From contig JBPCOB010000042.1 of NCBI GenBank assembly GCA_051000715.1, forward strand, positions 1 to 31,802: a stretch of 31,802 nt of DNA, in the 5' to 3' direction. Source of the stretch: JBPCOB01 sp051000715 (GTDB lineage: Bacteria; Actinomycetota; Actinomycetes; JALYNC01). Both the position numbers and the translations under genes were made by a program. Position 1 is the stretch's first letter. Each line of letters starts with the position of its first letter. This document shows, piece by piece, positions 23,299-31,210 of the stretch. The notes beneath the pieces are model-generated. The model worked only from the letters and a program-made list of their open reading frames with translations, did not search any database and was not told the DNA's origin.

Positions 23299-23346
23299 GA
23301 TCGTGGAAACTAAGTGGTGTCCTGGTACCCCTTAGTTTCCACAATC
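23299..23346. repeat. Palindromic intergenic element B (16-bp arms, one mismatch)
   Basis: GATCGTGGAAACTAAG at 23299-23314 pairs with CTTAGTTTCCACAATC at 23331-23346 with one mismatch; the inner 12 bp are perfect. The loop is 16 bp. It lies between guaB3 and the convergent GNAT gene. The right arm encodes the last four residues and the TAA stop (23332-23334) of the GNAT protein. The arms are A+T-richer than the surrounding DNA. There is no T run typical of intrinsic terminators. Like element A it begins with GATCGT. Confidence 0.8.
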
Positions 23347-24126
23347 GGTCGCTGAGCGCGTCCCGGCCGGCAGCCAGATCGCGAAGCCGGGAACGTCGCG
23401 GAAGCCGAGCCGGCCGTACACCCCCGCCCCCATCTCGGTCGGGTTGAGGTGAGCCAAGGCCGCGCCGCTCGAGAAGGCGTCGGTGAGCAAGTGCGCGGTC
23501 AGCGCCGCCCCGAAGCCCCGTCGCCGCGCTCCCTGAGTCGTCCCCACGCCGTAGACGCCCACCGCGTCGCTCGTTCGCACACCGATCGCGCTCGCGACCG
23601 GTACGCCGCCGACGTAGCCGGTGAGATGAATCCATCCCGGCTGGCCGATGGGTGGGGCCAGGAAGTCGCGGGCCGTCGCGGGGTCCATGGCGAAAGCCCC
23701 GACCTGCACGGCGAGGAAGTCTTCGACATCGGCCGGGCCGGTCCGGCGTACCTCCAACCCCGCCGTCCGGTGGGCGGGTGGCGTGTAGTCGGCCGCCGCC
23801 AGCGTCATGCACGGCTGCACCTTGGCCAGCTGCAGCCCGGTCGCGCCGGCCGCCGCTGCCATCGCCGGCTCCAGTTCCACCGGAACCAGTACGCCGTAGG
23901 GCATCTTCCGTTCGGCGAACCAGTCGGGCACCCGGCGCAGTGTCCGCTCCGGCTCTACCGGGACGGCGGTGACGTGGGCGCCGTTCCAGTACCCGACCGG
24001 TACGCCGGTGTGCCACATCTGCACCCCGTCGATCACGGCCACCTCGCCGCCATGGACCAGCGCCTCCGCTCGCCAGACGGCGTACGTCGCCAGGCGGCAG
24101 CGCGCCGTCGCCTCCTCGACCTCCAT
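23332..24126 (-). CDS. GNAT-family N-acetyltransferase
   Basis: A 264-residue protein with a C-terminal GNAT domain. The acetyl-CoA-binding block is VGTTQGARRRGFGAALTAHLL, followed by AALAHLNPTEMGAGVYGRLGFRDV, where the Tyr/Gly-rich turn is typical of the last GNAT strand. The N-terminal half (about 1-115) has a degenerate second GNAT-like fold with WHTGVPVGYWNGAHVTAV. The substrate is unknown. The start is set at ATG 24126 (MEVEEATARC); an upstream ATG at 24204 would add 26 residues of unlikely composition. The last residues (DCGN) and the stop lie inside palindromic element B, so the original C-terminus may have been altered by that element. Confidence 0.75.
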   Translation of the reverse strand: MEVEEATARCRLATYAVWRAEALVHGGEVAVIDGVQMWHTGVPVGYWNGAHVTAVPVEPERTLRRVPDWFAERKMPYGVLVPVELEPAMAAAAGATGLQLAKVQPCMTLAAADYTPPAHRTAGLEVRRTGPADVEDFLAVQVGAFAMDPATARDFLAPPIGQPGWIHLTGYVGGVPVASAIGVRTSDAVGVYGVGTTQGARRRGFGAALTAHLLTDAFSSGAALAHLNPTEMGAGVYGRLGFRDVPGFAIWLPAGTRSATDCGN

Positions 24127-24221
24127 GCGGCTCAGCGTGCCGGAATCCCGCGTCGGCCGCGTGTTGTCGCCGTCATACGCCGAGGCTCGACCGAGCGCGC
24201 TCATGGCAACGCCGACCCAGC

Positions 24222-24256
24222 AAGAAGGCCGCCCCCTCGCGGATGGCGGCCTTCTT
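24222..24256 (-). terminator. Intrinsic terminator after the secreted Asp-box protein gene
   Basis: AAGAAGGCCGCC (24222-24233) and GGCGGCCTTCTT (24245-24256) form a perfect 12-bp stem with an 11-nt loop. It follows the stop of the minus-strand secreted-protein gene (stop at 24277) by about 20 bp. On the minus strand the stem ends in CTTCTT, a short T-rich tail. Confidence 0.8.
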
Positions 24257-24276
24257 GGTGATGGTGGGCTGGTGGG

Positions 24277-26433
24277 CTAGCAGGCGCCGCCGACCGTGTA
24301 CGGGGCGCCGCTCTTGGCGTCCGGCGCCCGGTCCGGCACCGCGGTGAAGTAGACGCCCGTTCCGGCGGCCAGGTAGCCCGCGTGGTCCTCGGCGAACGGA
24401 TCGGCAAGCACGGCGCCGTTCGGAGGGGCACCCACGCCGGCCCGGATCACGTTGATCGTGATCGTCCCGTTCGGGCCTTCCTTGACCGTGCCGGTCGGGG
24501 CGCCGGTCGAGACCTTCTTACCCGTTGCGGGGTCCAGGTAGCCCTGGTCGAAGACCACCAGCGGCCCGCCATTGCTGATCGCCATGGCGTACCACGTCTT
24601 GCCGTCGTAGTTCCAGTACGTCTCCCAGTCCTTGGAGATCGTGGGCGGCTGCGGCGTCGTGTTTAGGTCCTTCAGAGTCATCGTCACGTCGACGTGGGTG
24701 GCGTCGGGCGTCGTGAACCTGACGTTGAGGAAGTCGAACGACGGGATGTTGCCGCCGCTGGCGTTGAACAGGATCGAGCCCTTGGCATCGCCGCTCGGGT
24801 CGATGACCTGCGGGCCGGGGCAGCTGGTGCCGGTCGGCACGATGAGCGGAACCACGGTCTGCACCGGGATCGCCAGACCGGTGTTGACGCTGAAGCCGCC
24901 GTTCTGCCGGATGAACGTCGTCGTGGCGCTGCCGGCGTGGCCCTGGTCTGCGGCGTACGCGATCACCGCGCGGCCCGACGGGTCGTTGTCGACGTTGAAG
25001 AAGTCGAGCAGCGTCCGGTCACCGGACTGAGGACCGGGGAGGTCGCATGTCGTGCCGTTGTTGCAGATCGACCCGGTGTGGATCACCCCGCTGGAGGCAT
25101 TGAGGTCCAGGGCCTTGACGGTCGGCGCCGGCGCCGTCGTCGTCGAGCTAGGCAGGGCGTTGAACAGCTGAGAGAAGGCGACCGTCCACTTCGTGTTCGA
25201 GTCCCCGGGGTTGCGGTACTGCGTCGTGACGCCGCCCACCCCGTGGTACCAGACCATGTCCACCCGACCGGGACCGCCGCCCCGGATCCACGGGAAGATG
25301 TCGGCGTGGCCCGGGTCGGGGGTGGTGCCCCGGTTGTCCGGGTTGACCTGGAACGCCTTGCCGCTCCAGCGAACGCCGTCCTTGGAGGAGGTGTACTGGA
25401 CCTTGAACTGGTCGGACCACATGGCGTAGATGCCGCCGCTGGTGTCCACCGCCACGACGGGGAACACCGTGTCGAGCTCCCGGCGCGAGCTCGGGTCGAC
25501 ACCGAAGGCCACGTAGTCGACCCAGTGAACTCCACCGTCGACCGACTTGGCGATGTAGATCGTGTCGTTGTGGTCGTAGCCGTCGTTCTGCTGCGCGGCG
25601 AGATTGTCCGCCACGCTGTTGGGCCCGGCGAAGGTCGCCCACAGGGTGTGGATCGGGGTGCCGTTCGGGTAGCTCTTCCCGGTCGGCCGGCTGTAGTCGG
25701 TGACGATGTTGCCGACCTTGTTGAACTGCGCCACCTTCGGGAAGGTGGTCGCGTCGATGATGCCGCCACCCTCGAGCCCGGTGCCGGTCGGCGAGATGGA
25801 CGTGTAGGTCTTGCCGGCGTCGAGCGAGCGGGCGACGACGATCTGGCTGGTGTCGACCTTGTGGTAGATCAGGAAGTTGGTCTTCGGCCCGTCGAAGGCC
25901 TGCCACTGCCGGTCGGTCAGCGTGTTCTGCGTCGCGAACAGGTTCGGCGCGGCGAAGGTCTTGCCGCAGTCGGTCGAGTACGACGTGGTGAAGTTGTCGA
26001 GCAGGTCGATGTTGTGCAGGCCGGAGTAGGCGACGGTCGGGCAGCCGGTCGCCGGGTTGGCACCGCCCGAGATGGAGATCTCCGAGTCACCGCCGCCGGT
26101 GCCGGCATCCGGCTGCTGCACCGGGCTATTCGCCAGGGAGATCGAGCCGTCCGGGTGCTTGACCTCACGGATGGTCCAGAAGTTGCTGCCGAGTCCAGAC
26201 GGCGCGGAGACGAACGCCGCGACCCCCTGCTTGCTGCCCGCGCCCGGCCCGCGAATGCTGGGCTCGGCGCCGCCGCCGGGCAGACCCAGTGGCGGGGTAA
26301 ATAGCGAGCTGGTGGCCGCGGTGGCCGCGTTGGCCTCGGAAGCCGACGGAGCGGCGTGCGACGAGGCAAGTGGGGCGACGGCGATCGTCGCACCGAGAAG
26401 CGTGGTGCCGGTTGTGCGCAGGACGTGACGCAA
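24277..26433 (-). CDS. Secreted sialidase/BNR-type beta-propeller protein with Asp boxes
   Basis: A 718-residue exported protein. The start is taken as TTG 26433 behind AAGGGGGAG; it gives a clean signal peptide (MRHVLRTTGT, hydrophobic core about 11-24, likely cut after SHA at 27). The frame is open to 26643 but that would overlap the guaA promoter. Four Asp-box-like motifs of BNR repeats are visible: STDCGKTF, SLDAGKTY, SVDGGVHW and SSKDGVRW. This suggests a sialidase-like beta-propeller in the first 450 or so residues, followed by a beta-rich C-terminal half. Catalytic sialidase residues were not identified, so enzyme activity is uncertain. It stands alone between the GNAT gene and guaA, with its own terminator, and looks like an accessory gene in a core region. 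Confidence 0.72.
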   Translation of the reverse strand: MRHVLRTTGTTLLGATIAVAPLASSHAAPSASEANAATAATSSLFTPPLGLPGGGAEPSIRGPGAGSKQGVAAFVSAPSGLGSNFWTIREVKHPDGSISLANSPVQQPDAGTGGGDSEISISGGANPATGCPTVAYSGLHNIDLLDNFTTSYSTDCGKTFAAPNLFATQNTLTDRQWQAFDGPKTNFLIYHKVDTSQIVVARSLDAGKTYTSISPTGTGLEGGGIIDATTFPKVAQFNKVGNIVTDYSRPTGKSYPNGTPIHTLWATFAGPNSVADNLAAQQNDGYDHNDTIYIAKSVDGGVHWVDYVAFGVDPSSRRELDTVFPVVAVDTSGGIYAMWSDQFKVQYTSSKDGVRWSGKAFQVNPDNRGTTPDPGHADIFPWIRGGGPGRVDMVWYHGVGGVTTQYRNPGDSNTKWTVAFSQLFNALPSSTTTAPAPTVKALDLNASSGVIHTGSICNNGTTCDLPGPQSGDRTLLDFFNVDNDPSGRAVIAYAADQGHAGSATTTFIRQNGGFSVNTGLAIPVQTVVPLIVPTGTSCPGPQVIDPSGDAKGSILFNASGGNIPSFDFLNVRFTTPDATHVDVTMTLKDLNTTPQPPTISKDWETYWNYDGKTWYAMAISNGGPLVVFDQGYLDPATGKKVSTGAPTGTVKEGPNGTITINVIRAGVGAPPNGAVLADPFAEDHAGYLAAGTGVYFTAVPDRAPDAKSGAPYTVGGAC

Positions 26434-26542
26434 ATCTCCCCCTTGGGGACGACAGAAGGTGGTCGGTCGAAGGCATTTGCCCGATGTTGTTCGCAAGTGT
26501 GCCCAGGAAAAGGTAAAGATAAGGCAAACCTGGCATCCCAGA

Positions 26543-26567
26543 TCGGTCCTGACCGACCTCGGTCGGT
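26543..26567. promoter_or_regulatory. Twin palindromes around ACCGACC-TC-GGTCGGT (possible operator)
   Basis: ACCGACC (26552-26558) and GGTCGGT (26561-26567) form a 7-bp inverted repeat with a 2-bp centre. It overlaps a second one, TCGGTC (26543-26548) and GACCGA (26551-26556). Another GGTCGGT lies at 26461-26467. The shape resembles TetR-family operators. It sits in the 200-bp divergent gap between the secreted-protein gene and guaA, which also holds an A+T-rich stretch at about 26507-26530. Which gene it would control is unknown. Confidence 0.4.
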
Positions 26568-26621
26568 TTCGTGGGCCGCTCCCCTCCGCCGGTCGCCGCA
26601 TGCCTGCCTGCGCTGGGCGGC

Positions 26622-26627
26622 TAGGAT
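26622..26627 (+). promoter_or_regulatory. Candidate -10 element for leaderless guaA
   Basis: TAGGAT is followed after 6 nt by the TTG start of guaA; there is no Shine-Dalgarno sequence, and an in-frame TAG within the hexamer rules out an earlier start. No -35 match was seen. Confidence 0.45.
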
Positions 26628-26633
26628 GCCGCC

Positions 26634-28223
26634 TTGACCGCACCCAAGAGCGCCGTTGCTGGGGAATCTCCCCGGGAGGTCTTCGACACCGTCCTGGTGG
26701 TCGACTTCGGCGCCCAGTACGCCCAGCTGATCGCCCGGCGGATCCGCGAGTGCCACGTCTACAGCGAGATCGTGCCGTGGTCGATGCCGCTGGCGGAGAT
26801 GCTGGCTCGGCGACCGAGGGCGATCATCCTGTCCGGCGGCCCGAGCTCGGTCTACGCCCCGGGCGCTCCGGCGGTCTCGCCGGCGCTGTTCGAGACCGGC
26901 GTACCGACCCTTGGGATCTGCTACGGGCATCAGGCGATGGCGCAGGCGCTCGGCGGGACCGTCGAGAGGACCGGGCTCGCCGAGTACGGCGGCACCTCGC
27001 TCAACGTCGCCGCCGCCGGCGTGCTGTTCGCCGAGCTGCCGGCCCAGCAGTCCGTCTGGATGTCGCACGGGGACACGGTCACCGCCGCGCCGCCAGGCTT
27101 CATGGTGACGGCATCGACGCCGGCGACGCCGGTTGCCGGCTTCGAGAACTCCGCCCGTGACCTGTACGGCGTGCAGTTCCACCCGGAGGTCGCGCACACC
27201 CCACGCGGTCTCGACGTGCTCAAGCACTTCCTGTACGACGCCGCCGGCTGTCGGCCGACCTGGACGATGGTCAACATCGTTGACGAGGCGGTCGACGCGG
27301 TCCGGGACCGGGTCAGCGACCGCCGCGCGCTGTGCGCGCTGTCCGGCGGGGTGGACTCCGCGGTGGCCGCCGCGGTCGTGCAGCGGGCGATCGGTGATCG
27401 CCTGACCTGCGTCTTCGTCGACCACGGGTTGCTACGCGCCGGCGAGGCGGAACAGGTTGAGGAGGACTTCGTCGCCTCGACCGGAGTCGAGCTCGTCCGC
27501 GTCAAAGCCGCCGACCGGTTTGCGGCCGCGCTGGCCGGCGTGACCGACCCGGAGGTCAAGCGCAAGACCATCGGCCGGGAGTTCATCCGGGCCTTCGAGG
27601 CGGCAGCCCGCGATATGCAGGCCGGCGGTGAGCCGATCGACTTCCTGGTCCAGGGCACCCTCTACCCCGACGTGATCGAGTCCGGCTCCTCGACCGCCGC
27701 GAAGATCAAGTCTCACCACAACGTGGGCGGGCTGCCCGAGGACCTGCGGTTCGGTCTCGTGGAGCCGCTGCGCAACCTGTTCAAGGACGAGGTACGCCGG
27801 GTGGGTGAGGAGCTCGGCCTGCCGCCCGAGCTGGTCTGGCGCCAGCCGTTCCCCGGACCCGGGCTGGCCGTCCGCATCCTCGGCGAGGTGACGCCCGAGC
27901 GACTTGGACTGCTGCGCGACGCCGACGGGATCGTTCGTGAGGAGGTCCGCCGGGCCGGCCTGGATCGCGAGATCTGGCAGGTCTTCGCCGTACTTCTCGC
28001 CGACGTCCGCTCGGTCGGCGTCCAGGGCGACGAGAGGACCTACGGTCATCCGATCGTGCTGCGCGCGGTGACCTCGGACGACGCGATGACCGCCGACTGG
28101 GCCCGGCTGCCCTTTGACCTCCTGGCGAGGATCTCCAACCGAGTGATCAACGAGGTGCCGGCCGTGAACCGGGTCGTGTACGACGTGACCAGCAAGCCCC
28201 CCGGCACCATCGAGTGGGAGTGA
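26634..28223 (+). CDS. guaA: GMP synthase (glutamine-hydrolysing)
   Basis: A 529-residue GuaA that aminates XMP to GMP with glutamine and ATP. The class I amidotransferase domain (about 18-205) shows VVDFGAQYAQLIARR, the nucleophile Cys96 in GICYGHQ and His183/Glu185 in QFHPEV. The ATP-pyrophosphatase domain has the P-loop SGGVDS at 237-242, then VDHGLLR and LVQGTLYPDVIES. The dimerisation domain includes QPFPGPGLAVR and ends TSKPPGTIEWE, the conserved C-terminus. The start is TTG 26634; it is the only possible start upstream of the conserved core, since an in-frame TAG lies 4 codons earlier. No ribosome-binding site is visible. Confidence 0.97.
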   Translation: MTAPKSAVAGESPREVFDTVLVVDFGAQYAQLIARRIRECHVYSEIVPWSMPLAEMLARRPRAIILSGGPSSVYAPGAPAVSPALFETGVPTLGICYGHQAMAQALGGTVERTGLAEYGGTSLNVAAAGVLFAELPAQQSVWMSHGDTVTAAPPGFMVTASTPATPVAGFENSARDLYGVQFHPEVAHTPRGLDVLKHFLYDAAGCRPTWTMVNIVDEAVDAVRDRVSDRRALCALSGGVDSAVAAAVVQRAIGDRLTCVFVDHGLLRAGEAEQVEEDFVASTGVELVRVKAADRFAAALAGVTDPEVKRKTIGREFIRAFEAAARDMQAGGEPIDFLVQGTLYPDVIESGSSTAAKIKSHHNVGGLPEDLRFGLVEPLRNLFKDEVRRVGEELGLPPELVWRQPFPGPGLAVRILGEVTPERLGLLRDADGIVREEVRRAGLDREIWQVFAVLLADVRSVGVQGDERTYGHPIVLRAVTSDDAMTADWARLPFDLLARISNRVINEVPAVNRVVYDVTSKPPGTIEWE

Positions 28224-28510
28224 TCCTTAGTTCCGCGAGCTCTACCCAGGAGACGAACGCCCCGCCGGACCCGACGATGGGCCGGGATACGGACCGGGCT
28301 GCATGATGCGGTCGCGTCGGGTGCCTGTCGCACTGCCGGCCGAAGCGGTGACCGCACGGGTGACCTACACCGGCTGAGCACCAGAACCGCACCGAGGGGT
28401 CTAGCCGCCGAGATGTCGCCGGGCCAGACTTGGGGATCGCGGGCGGCAGGGCGGTGACCATCGCCCGGGGCCTCCCGAGCGGAGCTGGGACCAAGGCGGA
28501 GGCGACCGGC
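28224..28510 (+). other. Intergenic region upstream of the ligase-CBS gene
   Basis: 287 bp without a convincing gene. The frame of the downstream gene is open back to GTG 28430, but that stretch is not family-like. The region contains short G+C hairpins (GCGGTGACCGC at about 28344, GGGCG...CGCCC near 28451-28468) and a good ribosome-binding site GGAGG about 8 nt before ATG 28511. No riboswitch, tRNA or T-tailed terminator for guaA was recognised. A promoter is expected here but none stands out. Confidence 0.4.
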
Positions 28511-30418
28511 ATGGGTGCTCACGACGTGTCGGGGGACCTGGACGAGGCGGTCGTCCGAGCGTTCACCCGTGCGGTGCTGCGCGACGTACAGGCGCTGCAG
28601 CAGCTCCTCGAGTCCGGTGCGGTCGAGAGCGGCGTACGGCGTATCGGGGCCGAGCAGGAGATGTTCCTGGTCGACCGGTCCATGCAGCCGGCACCGATCG
28701 CCATGGAGGTGCTGGCCGCCTCCGACGACGAGCGGCTGACCACCGAGATCGCCCGGTTCAACATCGAGGGCAACCTGGCGCCGCAGAATCTCGGCAGCGG
28801 CGCCCTGCTCGCCGTCGAGCGGGAGGCCGAGGACCTGGTCGCCGCCACCCGGAAGTCGGCGCAGGCCTGCGGCGGCGACGTGGTGCTCACGGGAATTCTG
28901 CCGACCCTGCGGTTATCCGACCTCACCCTGGAGAACATGACGCCGCTGCCGCGGTACGCCGCCCTGGACCGAGCGCTGCGCACCCTGCGCGGCGGGCCGT
29001 TCCAGGTGCACATCAAGGGACTCGACGAGCTGAACGTCGTGCACGACAACGTGATGTTCGAGGCCTGCAACACCAGCTTTCAGGTCCACCTGCAGGTTGA
29101 CCCGGCAGACTTCGCGCGCCAGCACAACCTGGCCCAGGCAGTGTCCGCCCCGGTGATGGCCGCCTCGGTCAACTCTCCGCTGCTGCTCGGGCACCGGCTC
29201 TGGCAGGAGACAAGGCTGGCCCTGTTCCAGCACGCGGTCGACGAGCGTTCCGGCCCCCGACTGGCCCGCAGCCAGCCGACCCGCGTGGCCTTCGGCAACC
29301 GCTGGCTGGAGAACTCCGTCCTGGAGATGTACCGGGACGACATCAGCCGGTTCCGCATCCTGCTCACCCGCGAGGTCGACGAGGACCCGATGGCGGTCCT
29401 GGCCGATGGCCGTACGCCGCAGCTCAATGCGCTGAGCCTGCACAACGGCACGGTCTGGCGCTGGAACCGGGCGTGCTACGGCGTCTCGGCAGGCAAGTTC
29501 CACCTGCGGATCGAGAACCGGATCCTGCCCTCAGGTCCTACCGTGCACGACGAGGTGGCGAGCGCGGCCTTCTATCTCGGTCTGATGTGCGCGTTGCCGC
29601 ATGAGTACGGCGACATCCGGGACGTCTTGACCTTCGATGACGCCAAGGCCAACTTCTTCGCCGCCGCTCGGCACGGCTTGGACGCTCAGCTCGCCTGGGC
29701 GGGCGGCAAGCGGTGGCCGGCCGCGGACCTGGTCCTGGACCACCTGCTACCGCTGGCCCGGTCTGGCCTGGCGGCGTACGGCGTTCCGACCGCCGAAATC
29801 GACCGCTTCCTGGGCACGGTCGAGGAGCGCGTTCGCAGTGGACAGACCGGCTCGGCCTGGGCCCTGCGGTCGCTGGTGGCGATGGGTGAGGAGAGCACGC
29901 CAGCGCAGCGCAGTCGGGCGCTGACCGCAGCCATGCTCGAAGGCCAGTGCGGGGGTGAGCCCGTCCACAGCTGGCCGCTGGCCCGGCTGGACGGGCGCGA
30001 CGACTGGCTCGACGACTACCGGTCGGTGGGTCAGTTCATGACCACCGACCTGTTCACGGTCGCACCGGACGAGTCGATCGACCTGGTCGCCAGCATGATG
30101 GACTGGAAGCGCATTCGCTATGTGCCGGTCGAGGACGGCGACGGCTGCCTGGTGGGGCTCATCTCCCACCGTGATCTGTTGCGGGGTCTGGTCGCCAACC
30201 CCGACCAGGACGGCGCGCAGTCGATGGCGGCGCGCGACCTGATGAAGGAGCCGGTGACGGCGACGCCGGAGACTTCAACCCGCGACGTGATGGCGTTGAT
30301 GACCGAGCGCGACATCGGCTGCGTACCGGTCGTGCAGGGCAGCTCGCTGGTCGGGATCGTGACGGTCAACGACCTGCTGTCCGTCACCAGGCGGCTGCTC
30401 GAGGAGCGGCTTACCTGA
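28511..30418 (+). CDS. Glutamate-cysteine ligase-like enzyme (GCS2 family) fused to two CBS domains
   Basis: A 635-residue two-part protein. The N-terminal part (about 40-450) resembles the GCS2 carboxylate-amine ligase fold: GAEQEMFLVD with two acidic residues, FNIEGNLAPQN, the VHIKG...NTSFQVHLQVDP segment, NRWLENSVLEMYRDD and the RIENRILPSGPTVHDEVA stretch. The C-terminal part holds two CBS motifs: QFMTTDLFTVAPDESIDLV...YVPVEDGDGCLVGLISHRDLL (about 508-560) and DLMKEPVTATPETSTRDVMALM...GCVPVV (about 575-630). CBS pairs usually bind adenosyl nucleotides, so ATP/AMP control of the ligase is likely but inferred. The true substrates are not certain. The start is ATG 28511 with GGAGG 8 nt upstream. 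The convergent PIG-L gene lies 17 bp away. Confidence 0.82.
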   Translation: MGAHDVSGDLDEAVVRAFTRAVLRDVQALQQLLESGAVESGVRRIGAEQEMFLVDRSMQPAPIAMEVLAASDDERLTTEIARFNIEGNLAPQNLGSGALLAVEREAEDLVAATRKSAQACGGDVVLTGILPTLRLSDLTLENMTPLPRYAALDRALRTLRGGPFQVHIKGLDELNVVHDNVMFEACNTSFQVHLQVDPADFARQHNLAQAVSAPVMAASVNSPLLLGHRLWQETRLALFQHAVDERSGPRLARSQPTRVAFGNRWLENSVLEMYRDDISRFRILLTREVDEDPMAVLADGRTPQLNALSLHNGTVWRWNRACYGVSAGKFHLRIENRILPSGPTVHDEVASAAFYLGLMCALPHEYGDIRDVLTFDDAKANFFAAARHGLDAQLAWAGGKRWPAADLVLDHLLPLARSGLAAYGVPTAEIDRFLGTVEERVRSGQTGSAWALRSLVAMGEESTPAQRSRALTAAMLEGQCGGEPVHSWPLARLDGRDDWLDDYRSVGQFMTTDLFTVAPDESIDLVASMMDWKRIRYVPVEDGDGCLVGLISHRDLLRGLVANPDQDGAQSMAARDLMKEPVTATPETSTRDVMALMTERDIGCVPVVQGSSLVGIVTVNDLLSVTRRLLEERLT

Positions 30419-30435
30419 CCAAGAGCTTCGGGCGG

Positions 30436-31155
30436 TCAGGCGGTGTCGACCACCCGGTAGGCCTCGGCCAGCCGGCCATCCGGGAGGCCCGCCGCCGCGG
30501 CGTTGATACCGAGCCAGCCCCGCAGCATGCCGTCCAGGTCCGCCATGTGAGCGGTCTGGCTGACGTGGGCGCGTAGCGCCGCAAGCTTGCGGTCGTAGGT
30601 CTCGGTGATGTCGACGAAGTGGTCCGCCAGCTCGCCGCCGGACATCCACAGCTCCGCCACCGTATGCGCCTCGAGCGCCTCGTCGGCCAGGAGCTCCGGA
30701 TGGGCGAAGGGGTTGCGGGCGTCCGGGTAGACCGCGCACAGCGCCGCCTCGCCGGCCGCCAGGTGGTCGGGGTGGCTCGGGTAGATCCGGGCGAAGTTTC
30801 GCTGCGGGCTCTGGGTGACCACCCGCTGCGGCCGGACCTGGCGGATCACCCGGCTGATGTCGCGGCGCAGCTCGTGGGTGACGTAGAGCCGGCCATCGGG
30901 GTAGCCGAGGAATGACAGGTCGCTCACACCGACCTCGGCAGCTGCTGCGCGCTGCTCCGCCTGCCGAATGCCGGCGATGTCTGAACGCGGGACCGCCGGG
31001 TCGAAACCGCCGGCGTCGCCGTTTGTGACGATGCAGTAGGAGACCGCGATCCCCGCCTTCGTCCAGCCGGCCACCGTGCCGGCGCAGCCGAAGTCGACGT
31101 CGTCCGGATGGGCAGTGACCATCAGTACGCGTTCCACAGCCTCGTCCGCCAGCAC
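30436..31155 (-). CDS. PIG-L/LmbE family deacetylase
   Basis: A 239-residue zinc-dependent N-acetyl hydrolase of the PIG-L/LmbE family. The first metal motif is AHPDD (residues 15-19) and the second is SHPDH with His128 and His131. LGYPDGRL is also typical. In actinobacteria, members include MshB and Mca of mycothiol metabolism, but this protein is shorter than MshB, and a general LmbE role is equally likely. The start is GTG 31155 with GGAGAGG 7 nt upstream; the frame is open to 31197 but that would place the start in the pcrA promoter. It is divergent from pcrA and convergent on the ligase-CBS gene. Confidence 0.85.
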   Translation of the reverse strand: MLADEAVERVLMVTAHPDDVDFGCAGTVAGWTKAGIAVSYCIVTNGDAGGFDPAVPRSDIAGIRQAEQRAAAAEVGVSDLSFLGYPDGRLYVTHELRRDISRVIRQVRPQRVVTQSPQRNFARIYPSHPDHLAAGEAALCAVYPDARNPFAHPELLADEALEAHTVAELWMSGGELADHFVDITETYDRKLAALRAHVSQTAHMADLDGMLRGWLGINAAAAGLPDGRLAEAYRVVDTA

Positions 31156-31174
31156 CCGTCCACCTCTCCTCGCC

Positions 31175-31202
31175 CTTTGGTGATCGCACCGCTCCATAGA
31201 CT
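31175..31202 (+). promoter_or_regulatory. Probable pcrA promoter (leaderless)
   Basis: TTGGTG (31175-31180) and TAGACT (31197-31202) are 16 bp apart. The start codon follows after 5 nt (GTG 31208) or 8 nt (ATG 31211) with no Shine-Dalgarno sequence. Both promoter boxes lie in the 55-bp gap before the divergent PIG-L gene. Confidence 0.55.
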
Positions 31203-31210
31203 GGCGGGTG

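Noticed and set aside
24694..26304. 536-codon plus-strand frame opposite the secreted Asp-box protein
   Set aside because: Composition dominated by Arg, Val, Asp and Gly without motifs; the minus-strand frame has a signal peptide, Asp boxes and a terminator.
28224..28510. tRNA, riboswitch or small gene in the gap before the ligase-CBS gene
   Set aside because: No cloverleaf, no T-loop sequence and no known aptamer pattern; short hairpins are expected by chance at this G+C content.
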